Assembly: GCA_027482185.1 (NCBI GenBank) | Contig: JAIXWF010000007.1 | Span: 110,510 to 174,509, forward strand | Length of the DNA stretch: 64,000 bases | Reading direction: 5' to 3' | From: Opitutaceae bacterium | GTDB lineage: Bacteria; Verrucomicrobiota; Verrucomicrobiia; Opitutales; Opitutaceae | In this document: positions 1 through 9,138 of the stretch, piece after piece | Position numbering within the stretch: position 1 is the first letter of the stretch | Layout of the letters: each line of letters begins with the position of its first letter | The notes under the pieces: generated by a model | What the model was told of the DNA's origin: nothing | Databases searched by the model: none | Seen by the model: only the letters and a program-made list of their open reading frames with translations | Translations under genes and position numbers: made by a program

Positions 1-253
1 GCATGACGGCGCCGCGGCGCGTGGGCACGAAGATGGGGCGCGCTTCGGCGCGGGGCACGGCGGCGGCGCGCGGGGCGATGCGGCCGTTGCCGCCGCGGAC
101 GAAGTCGCCGGCCTTGAGGACGAGACGGACTTCGTGGGCGAGGGCGCCGCGTTCAGCTTTCTTGAGATTGAGGCGGCGGCCGAGTTCGTACTCGTTGGCC
201 GGCGCGTAGTCGGGCTTGCGGAGCAGAGCCAGCAGACGGTCGCGAAGGGACAT
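1..253 (-). CDS. rnr: Ribonuclease R, N-terminal fragment (runs off the window)
   Basis: Only the first 84 codons are visible, because the gene starts at 253 on the minus strand and leaves the window on the left. The N-terminus (MSLRDRLLALLRKPDY, later an LxRRLNLKKAERGAL stretch and LVLKAGDFVRGGNGRI) matches the N-terminal winged-helix region that precedes the cold-shock and RNB domains in ribonuclease R/VacB, a processive 3'-5' exoribonuclease that degrades structured RNA. The catalytic RNB domain lies outside the window, so the call rests on the N-terminal region alone. It is divergent from glgA, with about 75 bp between the two starts. Confidence 0.6.
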   Translation of the reverse strand, partial: MSLRDRLLALLRKPDYAPANEYELGRRLNLKKAERGALAHEVRLVLKAGDFVRGGNGRIAPRAAAVPRAEARPIFVPTRRGAVM

Positions 254-328
254 GAAAAAAATGGCGCGCAGACAGCAGCGCGAGCTTTGGGATTGGCCTG
301 ACGAAACAGACGCCCTTAGCTGCGCGCG

Positions 329-1771
329 ATGAAAATCGTCCAAGTGGCGAGCGAGTTGTTTCCCTACGTGAAAACCGGCGGGCTGGCCGATGCGGTCGGC
401 GCGCTGAGCACGGCGCTGGCCGACCACGGGCACGATGTCGCGGTGTTTTTGCCGGGCTACCGGGCGGCGGCGGAGCACAAGGACGCGCTCGGCGCGGAGC
501 GCAAGCTGCGGCTGAAGATCGAGCTGGGCGACCAATTCTTCACCGGAGACGTGCGCGTGTATTCTCCCCGGAAGAACCTGCGGATTTTCCTGATCTGCCG
601 CGAGGAGTTCTTCGACCGCCGCGGGCTCTACGGCAACGGCGAGCGCGACTACGAGGACAACGCCGACCGTTTCATCTTCTTCTGCAAAGGCGTCGTGGAA
701 ATGCTGCGGCTCGGCGAATTGCAGGCGGACATCGTGCACTGCCACGACTGGCAGGCGGCGCTGTTGCCCGTGCTGCTGCGCGAAGCGGAGCGGCGCCACG
801 GCGTCACGCTCGCGCTGAAGACCATCTTCACGATCCACAACATCGCCTACCAGGGCGTGTTTCCGCGCGCGGTGTTTCACCGGACGAATCTGCCGGACGA
901 ACTCTACCACATCGACGGACTCGAGTATTACGCGCAGATCAATCTGATGAAGGGCGGCATTCTTTTTGCCGACCGCGTGACGACGGTGAGCCCGCGCTAC
1001 GCGCAGGAAATCCAGACGCCGGAATTCGGCTGCGGCCTCGACGGCGTTGTGCAGACGCGGGCCGAGGACATTGTCGGTTTGCTCAACGGCGTGGACAACT
1101 CGATCTGGAATCCGGCGGTGGACGCGCTGCTGCCGGCGCGCTACTCGGCGGTCAATCTCGCGGGCAAGCAGGTGTGCCGGGCGGAATTGCTGAAACGCTG
1201 CGGCTTCGCGCCGGAGGCGAAAGGGCCGGTCTTCGGCGTCGTGGCGCGGCTCACGGAGCAGAAGGGTGTCGATTTCATTCTGGCCAACCGCGATTTCTTC
1301 ACCGCGAACGACGTGCGCCTGGCGGTGCTCGGCTCGGGCGACAAGCGGATGGAGCACGAGTTGCGGCAATTGGCGGAAAAGCATCCGGACCGCGTGTTCC
1401 TGAGCGCCAAGCTCGACGAGACGATGAGCCACCTGATCGAGGCGGGCAGCGATTTCTTCGTGATGCCGTCGGTGTTCGAGCCCTGCGGGCTCAACCAGAT
1501 GTATTCGCAGGTCTACGGCACGGTGCCGATCGTGAGCCGCGTCGGCGGCCTGTACGACACGGTGACCGATGCGGACCTGAATCCGGCGACGGGCACGGGC
1601 CTGATGTGCGACCCGAACGCGGCCAGTCTGCGCGACGCGTTGCAGCGCGCGCTGGCGCTGTATGCGGACAAGCCGCGCTACGCGGCGGTCCAACAGCGCG
1701 GCATGGCACGGGATTTCTCGTGGCAGATCGCGGCGAAGGCGTACGAGCGCATGTATCAGGAAGCGCTGTGA
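329..1771 (+). CDS. glgA: Glycogen synthase (GT5), ADP-glucose type
   Basis: Transfers glucose from ADP-glucose to the non-reducing end of a growing alpha-1,4-glucan; cytoplasmic. At 480 aa it has the usual length for bacterial GlgA. The N-terminal KTGGLAD motif (residues 15-21) is the conserved ADP-glucose-binding lysine signature. An HDWQAALLP stretch follows near residue 138. The C-terminal GT-B half carries the EPCGLNQMYSQVYGTVPI block near residue 384, with the conserved E and CG residues. The ATG at 329 opens directly on the family's first strand (MKIVQVASE). No other glycogen gene is adjacent, so it appears to stand alone; the next gene starts 192 bp downstream after a short heptad repeat. 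Confidence 0.95.
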   Translation: MKIVQVASELFPYVKTGGLADAVGALSTALADHGHDVAVFLPGYRAAAEHKDALGAERKLRLKIELGDQFFTGDVRVYSPRKNLRIFLICREEFFDRRGLYGNGERDYEDNADRFIFFCKGVVEMLRLGELQADIVHCHDWQAALLPVLLREAERRHGVTLALKTIFTIHNIAYQGVFPRAVFHRTNLPDELYHIDGLEYYAQINLMKGGILFADRVTTVSPRYAQEIQTPEFGCGLDGVVQTRAEDIVGLLNGVDNSIWNPAVDALLPARYSAVNLAGKQVCRAELLKRCGFAPEAKGPVFGVVARLTEQKGVDFILANRDFFTANDVRLAVLGSGDKRMEHELRQLAEKHPDRVFLSAKLDETMSHLIEAGSDFFVMPSVFEPCGLNQMYSQVYGTVPIVSRVGGLYDTVTDADLNPATGTGLMCDPNAASLRDALQRALALYADKPRYAAVQQRGMARDFSWQIAAKAYERMYQEAL

Positions 1772-1805
1772 CGCGCCGGGGACCGGCAGGGGCCGGAGGC
1801 CCGCG

Positions 1806-1840
1806 GTTGAAGGGTGAAAGTTGAAGGTTGAAAGATCGGA
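1806..1840. repeat. Heptad repeat island R1
   Basis: Five consecutive seven-base units lie end to end: gttgaag, ggtgaaa, gttgaag, gttgaaa, gatcgga. They sit between glgA and the photolyase gene, both on the plus strand. The same order of GYTGA-like units ending in a GATCG heptad recurs at 34619-34653 and 42194-42228. No coding potential and no clear hairpin. Confidence 0.75.
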
Positions 1841-1963
1841 AGCCCGGATCGCTCCGGCATGCTCCGGCGCCGACTTGCGTCCGCGGCGGGAGTCCAGGAC
1901 GGAAAAAACGGGCGTCCTTGCGGGCGGGTGGCGCGTAGCGTACGTGTGCCCGCTACCGGTCCG

Positions 1964-3427
1964 ATGACACCCACGCTCCTTTGGTTCCGCCAAGACCTGC
2001 GCCTGCAGGACAATCCCGCGCTGCAGGCGGCATTGGCGCGCGGCGGTCCGGTGGTGCCGGTGTATGTGTTGGACGACGCGGGCGAAGGCCGTTGGCCGGC
2101 GGGCGGGGCAACGCGTTGGTGGCTGCACCATTCGCTGGCGGCGCTGGACGCGGGGTTGCGCGAACGCGGTTCGCGGCTGGTGTTGGTGCGGGGCGACAGC
2201 GCGACGGAGTTGCACCGGCTGGTGCGGGAGACCGGCGCGGGGGCCGTGTATTGGAACCGGCGCTACGAACCGGCGGCGATCGCGCGGGACGCGAGGATCA
2301 AGGCCGACCTCGCGGAGGCCGGGCTCGAGGCGAAGAGTTTCAACGGGGCGCTGCTCCACGAACCGCACACGATCGCGAACAAGCAGGGCCGACCCTTCCA
2401 GGTGTTCACGCCGTACTGGCGGCATTGCCTCACGCTGCCCGTGGCCGCGCCGGTGAAGCTGGCGGCGGGGCCGCTGCCGGCGCCGGCGAAATGGCCGCGG
2501 GGCGACGTGCTGGCGGAATGGGCGCTGTTGCCGAAGATCAAGTGGGACGCGGGCTTCGCGGCGACGTGGCAGCCGGGCGAGGCGGCGGCGCACCAGCGGC
2601 TGAAGGGCTTTGCCGCGGCGACGATGGCGGCGTATTCGGACCGGAGGAATTTCCCGGCGGTCGACGGGACGTCGATGCTGTCGGCGGCGCTGCATTTCGG
2701 CGAACTCAGCCCGCGGCAGATCTGGGCGGCGGTGCAGGCGGAGAGCCGGGAAAGCGGCGTGTTTCCGCCGAGCAAAGGCGCGGCCGTGTTCCTGAGCGAG
2801 GTGGGCTGGCGGGAATTCGCGCACCACCTGCTGTTCCATTTTCCGCATACGCCGGAGCGGCCGCTGCGGGAGGACTTCGCGCGTTTCCCGTGGGCCGAAG
2901 ATCCCGACGGGAAAAAACTGCGGGCGTGGCAGCGCGGGCGGACCGGTTACCCGATCGTCGACGCGGGCATGCGGCAGCTCTGGCACACGGGCTGGATGCA
3001 CAACCGCGTGCGCATGATCGTGGCGTCGTTCCTCGTGAAACACCTGCGCCTGAACTGGACGGCCGGGGCGGATTGGTTCTGGGACACTCTGGTCGACGCT
3101 GATCTCGCGGCCAACACGCTCGGCTGGCAGTGGTCGGCGGGCTGCGGGGCGGACGCGGCGCCGTACTTCCGGATTTTCGCGCCGGTGCTGCAGGGGCAAA
3201 AATTCGATCCCGAGGGCGACTACGTGCGGCGCTGGGTGCCGGAATTGAAAGACGTGCCGACCCGATATCTCCACGCGCCGTGGGAGGCGCCGCCGTTGGA
3301 GCTCAGCGCGGCGGGCGTGCGGCTCGGGCAAACGTATCCGCGGCCGATCGTGGACCATGCGAAGGCGCGGGGCGAGGCGCTCGCGGCGTTCAAATCGATC
3401 CGGGGGAGCGATGCCGACGAAGCCTAA
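1964..3427 (+). CDS. phrB: Class I CPD photolyase (deoxyribodipyrimidine photo-lyase)
   Basis: Light-driven repair of cyclobutane pyrimidine dimers using reduced FAD. The ATG at 1964 gives 487 aa beginning MTPTLLWFRQDLRLQDN, the canonical photolyase start; an upstream in-frame ATG at 1859 would add 35 residues of non-conserved sequence through intergenic DNA. The N-terminal alpha/beta antenna domain is followed by the helical FAD domain. The electron-transfer tryptophan triad can be placed by alignment to E. coli PhrB at W322, W365 and W388 (RAWQRG, NWTAG and GWQWSAG contexts). The DADLAAN and DAAPYFRIF motifs of the flavin pocket are intact. The gene overlaps the next photolyase gene by 17 bp, indicating coupled translation. 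Confidence 0.93.
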   Translation: MTPTLLWFRQDLRLQDNPALQAALARGGPVVPVYVLDDAGEGRWPAGGATRWWLHHSLAALDAGLRERGSRLVLVRGDSATELHRLVRETGAGAVYWNRRYEPAAIARDARIKADLAEAGLEAKSFNGALLHEPHTIANKQGRPFQVFTPYWRHCLTLPVAAPVKLAAGPLPAPAKWPRGDVLAEWALLPKIKWDAGFAATWQPGEAAAHQRLKGFAAATMAAYSDRRNFPAVDGTSMLSAALHFGELSPRQIWAAVQAESRESGVFPPSKGAAVFLSEVGWREFAHHLLFHFPHTPERPLREDFARFPWAEDPDGKKLRAWQRGRTGYPIVDAGMRQLWHTGWMHNRVRMIVASFLVKHLRLNWTAGADWFWDTLVDADLAANTLGWQWSAGCGADAAPYFRIFAPVLQGQKFDPEGDYVRRWVPELKDVPTRYLHAPWEAPPLELSAAGVRLGQTYPRPIVDHAKARGEALAAFKSIRGSDADEA

Positions 3428-5015
3428 AACTCCCGCCCGGGTACGGCATCTCGTGCTCGTGCTCGGCGATCAGCTGAATGCGGATGCGTCGGCGTTCGAC
3501 GGTTTCGACGCGGCGCAGGATGCGGTGTGGATGGCGGAAGCCGCCGAGGAATCGACGCACGTGTGGTCGAGCCGCGTGCGCACGGCGCTGTTTTTGTCCG
3601 CGATGCGGCATTTCCGCGAGGACCAGCGCGCGCGGGGCCGGACGGTGGTGTATTCGGAAATCGACGACGCTGCGAACACCGGGACGCTGGCCGGCGAACT
3701 CGGCCGGGCGATCGCCGCGCTGCGCCCGGCGCGGCTCATCGCGACGGAGCCGGGCGACTGGCGTGTTCGGCAGGCGCTGCAGGCGGCGGCGCAGGCGGCG
3801 GGGCTGGAACTCGAACTGCGGCCGGACCGGCATTTCCTCTGCACGAACGAAGAGTTTGCGGCGCATGCGGCCGGGCGGAAGCAGCTGCGGATGGAGTTTT
3901 TCTACCGGGAAATGAGGCGGCGTCACGGCGTGCTGCTGGACGAGGCGGGCGAGCCCGCGGGCGGGCAGTGGAATTTCGACGCGGAGAACCGGACAAGTTT
4001 CGGCCGCGATGGTCCGTCGGCGCGGCCGGCGCCGCGGGCGTTTCCGCCGGATGCGATCACGCGCGCGGTGCTGGCGACGGTGGAACGGCGGTTCCCCGGG
4101 CATCCGGGTGCGTTGGCGGCGTTCGATTGGCCGGTGACGCCGGCGGAGGCGCAGGCGGCGCTCGACGATTTCGTGGCGCACCGGCTGGCGGATTTCGGCC
4201 GCTACCAGGATGCCATGTGGACGAACGAGCCTTGGCTTTACCATTCGCGGCTGGCGGCGGCGATGAACCTGAAGCTGCTGGATCCGCGGACCGTGATCGC
4301 GGCGGCGGAGCAGGCGTGGGCCAAGGGGAAGGTGCCGCTGGCGGCGGCAGAGGGGTTCATCCGGCAGATCCTCGGTTGGCGCGAGTACGTCCGCGGCGTG
4401 TACTGGCTGCATATGCCGGGTTACCTCGAGCGCAACGAACTCGGGGCGCACGCGGCGTTGCCGGCGTTCTACTGGACCGGACGGACCGAGATGGCCTGCC
4501 TGCGCGACGCGATCGGGCAGACCTTGAATTATGGATACGCGCACCACATCCAGCGCCTGATGGTGACGGGCCTCTACGCGCTGCTGCTCGGCGTCGAGCC
4601 GAAGGAGGTGCATGCGTGGTACCTGGCGGTGTACGTCGATGCGGTGGAGTGGGTGGAACTGCCGAACACGCTGGGCATGTCGCAGTACGCCGACGGCGGC
4701 GTGATGGCCTCGAAGCCGTACGTTGCGACCGGGAAATACATCCAGCGGATGAGCAACTATTGCGGCGGCTGCCGCTTCGATCCGGCGAAGGCGACGGGGC
4801 CGACGGCATGTCCGTTCACGACGCTCTACTGGGATTTCCTGTTGCGGCACGAGACGCGGCTCGCGGCCAATCAGCGCATGGCGTTGCAAGTGAAGAACCT
4901 CGTCCGTCTGAAGCCGGCGGAGCGGACCGCGATCCGCGCGCAGGCGGCCGCGATCCGCGCGCGCGGCGGCGAACCGACCGGGGCGACCGAAGAACCGGAG
5001 CTTTCCCTTTCATGA
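3411..5015 (+). CDS. Iron-sulfur bacterial cryptochrome/photolyase (FeS-BCP, (6-4) photolyase type)
   Basis: 534 aa, belonging to the prokaryotic (6-4) photolyase family typified by Agrobacterium PhrB. It opens with the diagnostic VLGDQL motif instead of the class I start. Four cysteines at 363, 451, 454 and 467 have exactly the spacing (88, 3, 13) of the [4Fe-4S] ligands of Agrobacterium PhrB (C350, C438, C441, C454). The HHIQRLMVTG and GGVMASKPYV blocks of the FAD domain are present. By family knowledge it should repair pyrimidine (6-4) photoproducts with FAD and a lumazine-type antenna. The ATG at 3411 lies inside the end of the upstream class I photolyase gene, and the stop overlaps the next start as ATGA, so the three genes form one operon. 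Confidence 0.93.
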   Translation: MPTKPKTPARVRHLVLVLGDQLNADASAFDGFDAAQDAVWMAEAAEESTHVWSSRVRTALFLSAMRHFREDQRARGRTVVYSEIDDAANTGTLAGELGRAIAALRPARLIATEPGDWRVRQALQAAAQAAGLELELRPDRHFLCTNEEFAAHAAGRKQLRMEFFYREMRRRHGVLLDEAGEPAGGQWNFDAENRTSFGRDGPSARPAPRAFPPDAITRAVLATVERRFPGHPGALAAFDWPVTPAEAQAALDDFVAHRLADFGRYQDAMWTNEPWLYHSRLAAAMNLKLLDPRTVIAAAEQAWAKGKVPLAAAEGFIRQILGWREYVRGVYWLHMPGYLERNELGAHAALPAFYWTGRTEMACLRDAIGQTLNYGYAHHIQRLMVTGLYALLLGVEPKEVHAWYLAVYVDAVEWVELPNTLGMSQYADGGVMASKPYVATGKYIQRMSNYCGGCRFDPAKATGPTACPFTTLYWDFLLRHETRLAANQRMALQVKNLVRLKPAERTAIRAQAAAIRARGGEPTGATEEPELSLS

Positions 5016-5917
5016 AGATCGTCATTGCCGGAGCGTCGGGATTGATCGGCCAGGCCTTGGCCGCGGTGCTGCGGGAGCGCGGCGACCAGGTGCTGCGGCT
5101 GGTGCGGCGGCCGGCGGCGGCGGCCGACGAGATCCAATGGGACCCCGCGGCGGGGAAGATCGACGGCGGCCGGCTGGCCGGCTGCGACGCGATCGTGAAC
5201 CTGGCCGGCGAGAACATTGCCGGGGGACGTTGGACGGCGCGGCGGCGCGAGCGGATTTTCCGCAGCCGGGTCGAGGCGACGCGCACGCTGGTGCAGGCGA
5301 TCGGGGTGATGGCCCGGCGGCCGGCGGTGTTGGTCAACGCTTCGGCGGTGGGTTTTTACGGCGACCGCGGCGACGAACGACTGCCGGAGACGAGCGCGAT
5401 CGGGCACGGATTTTTGCCGGAGGTGACGTTGGCATGGGAGACGCATGCGGAAGGCGCGAAACGGTTCGGCGTGCGGACGGTGCTGGCGCGTTTCGGCGTG
5501 GTGCTCGCGACCGAGGGCGGGGCGCTGGCGAAGATGTTGCCCGCGTTCCGATTCGGGTTGGGCGGGCCGCTGGGCAACGGCCGGCAGTGGATGAGTTGGA
5601 TCGCGTTGGAAGATGCGGTGGCGGCGCTGGTCGGCGCGATCGACCGGGCGGAATGGGCGGGGGCGGTCAACGTCGTGGCGCCCGTTCCGGTGACGAACGC
5701 GGACTTCACGCGGGCGCTGGGCGCGGCGTTGCGGCGGCCGGCGTTTTTGCCGGTACCGGCGTTCGCCCTGCGGTTGCTGTTCGGCCAAGGGCTGGCGGAC
5801 GAGGCGCTGCTCGGCAGCACGCGGGCGGAACCGCGGGTGCTCACGGCGGCGGGATTCCGTTTCAGGCACCCGGACTTGGCCGGGGCGTTGGCGGCCATCT
5901 TGGGCCGGAAGCATTGA
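5012..5917 (+). CDS. SDR-family NAD(P)-dependent epimerase, YfcH/TIGR01777 type
   Basis: 301 aa. The Rossmann glycine motif GASGLIG lies at residues 7-13 of an MKIVIAGASG start. VNLAGENIAGGRWT and NASAVGFYGDRGD (with the SDR tyrosine) are hallmarks of the YfcH/Slr1223 group, followed by a C-terminal DUF1731-like region ending in LAAILGRK. The substrate is unknown; plant and cyanobacterial members have been linked to cell division or chloroplast function, and bacterial ones often neighbour photolyases. The start codon overlaps the upstream stop (ATGA), so it is the third member of the light-repair operon. A role in that response is inferred from context only. Confidence 0.88.
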   Translation: MKIVIAGASGLIGQALAAVLRERGDQVLRLVRRPAAAADEIQWDPAAGKIDGGRLAGCDAIVNLAGENIAGGRWTARRRERIFRSRVEATRTLVQAIGVMARRPAVLVNASAVGFYGDRGDERLPETSAIGHGFLPEVTLAWETHAEGAKRFGVRTVLARFGVVLATEGGALAKMLPAFRFGLGGPLGNGRQWMSWIALEDAVAALVGAIDRAEWAGAVNVVAPVPVTNADFTRALGAALRRPAFLPVPAFALRLLFGQGLADEALLGSTRAEPRVLTAAGFRFRHPDLAGALAAILGRKH

Positions 5918-6004
5918 GCCGGGAGCAGACGGGAACGGGCGGCCCGGCGCGGGCGAACTCTAGGCTTTTCAAACGCGGGGCGGAGCCTACGTTGGGACGT
6001 TCAT

Positions 6005-6424
6005 ATGCAGAAAACGTTCGTTATCTTTAAGCCCGATGCGATGGAGAAGCGCATTGTCGGCACCGTCCTGAGCCGTTTCGAAGCCGCCGGTTTCGACGTG
6101 ATCGGCTGCAAGCTTGCCCGGTTGACGCCGGCCTTGCTGCGCGAGCACTACGCGCACGTGGCGAGCAAGCCGTTCTACCCGGAGATCGAGACCTTCATGA
6201 GCTCGCGTCCCGTGATCATGATGGCGCTGCAAGGCGACAACATCGTCCAGCGCGTGCGCGATCTGCTCGGGCCGACCGACTCCCGCAAGGCGCCGAAGGG
6301 CACGATCCGCGGCGATTTCGGCACCGAGATGATGAAGAACGTCGTGCATGCCTCGGACAGCGTCGAAAACGCGCAGGCCGAGCTCGCGCGTTTCTTCAAG
6401 CCCGACGAATTGCTCGCGGTTTGA
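6005..6424 (+). CDS. ndk: Nucleoside diphosphate kinase
   Basis: 139 aa, the normal length for this compact enzyme, which transfers the gamma-phosphate between NTPs and NDPs through a phosphohistidine. The start MQKTFVIFKPDAM contains the conserved KPDA motif. The catalytic histidine is H115 in NVVHASDS. The substrate-loop residues (RGDFG before NVVHASDS) are intact. It is monocistronic: 87 bp separate it from the upstream epimerase gene, and a strong intrinsic terminator follows at 6467-6500. Housekeeping role in nucleotide balance. Confidence 0.97.
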   Translation: MQKTFVIFKPDAMEKRIVGTVLSRFEAAGFDVIGCKLARLTPALLREHYAHVASKPFYPEIETFMSSRPVIMMALQGDNIVQRVRDLLGPTDSRKAPKGTIRGDFGTEMMKNVVHASDSVENAQAELARFFKPDELLAV

Positions 6425-6466
6425 GGGGAGAGAGTGCGGCGTCCGCGCCGCGCACCTCGAATTTGC

Positions 6467-6500
6467 AACCCCGGTGGCCGTGCGCGGCGCCGGGGTTTTT
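6467..6500 (+). terminator. Intrinsic terminator of ndk
   Basis: The AACCCCGG arm (6467-6474) pairs with CCGGGGTT (6490-6497) and is followed by a T run. It lies about 45 bp after the ndk stop on the plus strand. On the opposite strand no T run follows, so it is not an obvious terminator for the convergent aldose epimerase gene. Confidence 0.8.
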
Positions 6501-6563
6501 GTTGGTCCGGGCGAGGACCGCAGGGCGAACGGGAGCAAGATGGCGCCCGCGCGACCGCCAGGC

Positions 6564-7676
6564 TCAGCGTTCGCCGAAGCGGAATTCGGTGATCGAGCGG
6601 TACGGCGCGCCGGGCCGCACGATGGTCGACGGGAAGTGCGCGTGGTTGACCGAATCGGGAAAGTGTTGGGTCTCGAGGCAGTAGAACCCGAAGCGGCCGG
6701 CGGCGTCGTTGGGGCCGAGCGTGCTGGTGTAGAGCTGGACGCCGGGCAGCGACGTCCAGACTTCCATGGTGCGGCCGGACTTCGGATCGAGCACGCGGGC
6801 GGCGAAGGCGAGGGAGGGGGCGCCGCCCGGACGTTTGAGGACGAAATTGTGGTCGTAGCGCTGATTCGCCGGCAATTGGGCGACGCGCGCGCCGAAAGCC
6901 CGTGGGGCCGTGAAATCGAGGGCGGTGTCGCGCACCGAACGGATTTCGCCGGTCGGGATCAGGCTTTCGCCGGCGGCGGTGTAGAGTTCGGCGTTGAGGG
7001 TGAGCTCGTGGTCGAGGACGTCGCCGGCGCCGGCGAGATTGAAGTAGGCGTGGTTGGTGAGGTTGACCGGCGTCGGGCGGTCCGTGGCGGCCGTGTACTC
7101 GATGCGCAGCGTGTTCGAAAGGGTCAGCGTGTAGGTTACGGTGACGTCGAGGTTGCCGGGAAAGCCTTCCTCGCCGTCCGGGCTGCGGTAGCGGAGTTCA
7201 AGGGCGGGGCCGTCCGGGGAGAGTCGGGGCGACGGCGTCCAGATCACCCGGCTGAAATTGAGCCGGCCGCCGTGGAGCTGGTGGCGGCCCATGTTGGGCG
7301 CGACCTGGTAGGTTTCGCCGTCGAGTTCGAAGCGGGCCTGGGCGATGCGGTTGGCGACGCGGCCGTAGACGGCGGCGGACTGGGCGAAGCCGCGTTCGAA
7401 GCCGGCGGGCGAGGCGACGATCTCGCGCACGACGCCGACGGTGCGTCCGGTGCGGTCGGGAATGCGCAGGTCGGCGACGATGGCGCCGTAGGTGATGATC
7501 TTGGCGTTGGCGCCCTGGCCGTTGGCCAGGAGGAATTGCTCGACCTCGGCGCCGGCGGGCGTGCGGCCGAAGACGGAGCGCTCGATCGCGGGCGGGCCGG
7601 CGAAGGCGGCGGCGGCGAGAAGAGCCGAAATCAACAGGCAACGGAAGAGCGGGCGGGACGGGGTACGGAGGGGCAT
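6564..7676 (-). CDS. galM: Exported aldose 1-epimerase (galactose mutarotase)
   Basis: 370 aa with an N-terminal signal peptide (hydrophobic LLISALLAAAAFA core, cleavage near residue 26), so it acts in the periplasm or beyond. It interconverts the alpha and beta anomers of aldoses. The GalM fold is recognised from GAIVADLRIPDR, YGRVANRI, HGGRLNFSRVIW, the conserved NLTNHAYFNLAG histidine motif and the C-terminal YCLETQHFPDSVNH motif with the catalytic glutamate. An exported mutarotase fits a polysaccharide-degrading lifestyle. It is 70 bp downstream of the PilX-like gene on the same strand, but a functional link is not evident. Confidence 0.93.
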   Translation of the reverse strand: MPLRTPSRPLFRCLLISALLAAAAFAGPPAIERSVFGRTPAGAEVEQFLLANGQGANAKIITYGAIVADLRIPDRTGRTVGVVREIVASPAGFERGFAQSAAVYGRVANRIAQARFELDGETYQVAPNMGRHQLHGGRLNFSRVIWTPSPRLSPDGPALELRYRSPDGEEGFPGNLDVTVTYTLTLSNTLRIEYTAATDRPTPVNLTNHAYFNLAGAGDVLDHELTLNAELYTAAGESLIPTGEIRSVRDTALDFTAPRAFGARVAQLPANQRYDHNFVLKRPGGAPSLAFAARVLDPKSGRTMEVWTSLPGVQLYTSTLGPNDAAGRFGFYCLETQHFPDSVNHAHFPSTIVRPGAPYRSITEFRFGER

Positions 7677-7746
7677 GCGGGGAGCGGATCGGAAAGCGGC
7701 CGGAAAAGACCCTGCGACTCCGCGGCGAAGCGACCGGCGGAGCGGA

Positions 7747-9138
7747 CTACTGGGCGGTGGTTTCGCGCCAGCCGGAGACCGAATAGGGGATTTCGAGGCC
7801 GTCGAAGTTCACCTTCCGCAGGGCGAGGTCGTAGTGGAACGCCGGGGACGCCGAAGTGGAGAAGCTGACGCTCTTGGCGACGATGGCGCCGTAGAACGCG
7901 AGGCTGCTGGAGACGGTCAGACTGCTGTTGGGGGTGTAGATGACTCCGTAGAAGGCGGCGGCGGTCGAAACGGAAAAGGTATCGTATGGGTTGAACGTCG
8001 AAATGAGGATCACGTTGCGGGGCAACCGGGTGTCGTTCTGGATGCCAAAGCCGCCGATGCCGAGGTCGCCGCCGAAGTGCAGGCGCAGCGAACCGTTGGC
8101 GGTGACACGGATGCGGGCGGTATCCGAAATAAACACATCGCCGTAGACCCGGATCACGACCGGGCCGTCGACGGTCAGGGTTTGCGACGATTTCAGGTCG
8201 ATGTCGGAGGCGTAGTAGGTCGTGGGGGTCGTGGCGCCCGCGGTACCGATAATGGCGGAAGAACCGGGCAACGTGAAACCGGAGCCGGTGGGAAGGACCT
8301 CCTCGAAGACCGGTTGGTAGGGACTGGTGCTGAGGCGCGACGTATCGATCTTCGTGGTATTCGGAGTCGAGGGTCCCATCAGGCGGGCACTGGTGCTGAA
8401 GGAAGGACCGGATTCCCAATAGGAAGAAACGTAGCCCTTGATCTGGGCGTTCGTGAGCTGGACCGGCACCGTCGACGTGCTGGTTGAACCGGAACTGACC
8501 ACGGCGGAAAAACCGGGGGTCTGGTCGGTGAATTCACCGAGCGAAGAATCATAGCTGTCCACCGTGCCGGCGGAGCGGAAACGCACCCGGCCCGTGGTGG
8601 CGGCGATGGCATTCACGAACAGGGGAGCTTTCACCGACTCCGACGTGAGCGTGCGGGTCAGGACTTTGCCGTCCGCCTGCGTGACCGTGCCGGTCACCGT
8701 CACGGTCCGGTTGGCGGAGAGGCTGCCGTTGTAGTTCGTGACGGTAAGGTTGATGCTGCCGGTCGCGCCATTGTCGAAGGCGAAGCCGCCGATCGTCTTG
8801 GTGGCGGTGGTGCCGGAGAGGCTCCAGTCGCTCCAGCTGTTTTTGTTCAACGACCACAGCGCCTCCTCCATGCCGGTCTCCGCGAGCTCCAGACTGCGCG
8901 TCGACTGCATGGTGCGGCTGCTGAGCTCCAGCGTGCGGTAGCACAAGGTCATGTAGCTGCCGAGCGACAGGGCCAAGACCGTGGCGAAGCACATCGCGGC
9001 GAGGAGGGCGGCGCCGCGGGTCCGGTCAGCCGGCGTGCGGGCACGCTGCGACCGGATGCGACGGAACGCAGTGAACGGCGGGCGGGAACACGGCGCGGAC
9101 TCGTTCAAGCTCCGCCAAGGTTGCAGAACATCGGCCAA
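7747..9138 (-). CDS. PilX-like type IV pilus-associated protein (hypothetical)
   Basis: 463 aa. One N-terminal transmembrane segment (about residues 44-62, RGAALLAAMCFATVLALSLGSY) is followed by a helix with LELAETGMEEALW. This is the layout of PilX/pseudopilin-associated proteins, whose conserved glutamate sits after the hydrophobic stretch. The rest is Ser/Thr/Gly-rich and beta-repetitive (for example VTVTGTVTQADG, SLAFYGAIVAKSVSFSTSASP), resembling adhesin-like or DUF7305-type PilX C-termini. The start is uncertain: the frame opens with TTG at 9138 and has no ATG before the membrane segment. No other pilus genes are in the window. Surface or pilus-tip role inferred. Confidence 0.6.
   Translation of the reverse strand: MADVLQPWRSLNESAPCSRPPFTAFRRIRSQRARTPADRTRGAALLAAMCFATVLALSLGSYMTLCYRTLELSSRTMQSTRSLELAETGMEEALWSLNKNSWSDWSLSGTTATKTIGGFAFDNGATGSINLTVTNYNGSLSANRTVTVTGTVTQADGKVLTRTLTSESVKAPLFVNAIAATTGRVRFRSAGTVDSYDSSLGEFTDQTPGFSAVVSSGSTSTSTVPVQLTNAQIKGYVSSYWESGPSFSTSARLMGPSTPNTTKIDTSRLSTSPYQPVFEEVLPTGSGFTLPGSSAIIGTAGATTPTTYYASDIDLKSSQTLTVDGPVVIRVYGDVFISDTARIRVTANGSLRLHFGGDLGIGGFGIQNDTRLPRNVILISTFNPYDTFSVSTAAAFYGVIYTPNSSLTVSSSLAFYGAIVAKSVSFSTSASPAFHYDLALRKVNFDGLEIPYSVSGWRETTAQ

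Noticed and set aside
1859..1963. An upstream in-frame ATG that would lengthen the CPD photolyase by 35 residues
   Set aside because: The extension is non-conserved, and the family starts at MTPTLLWFRQDLRL.
3390..4889. A 499-codon open frame antisense to the Fe-S photolyase gene
   Set aside because: It is a high-GC shadow: Arg/Pro/His-rich composition without domains, opposite a gene with complete family motifs.
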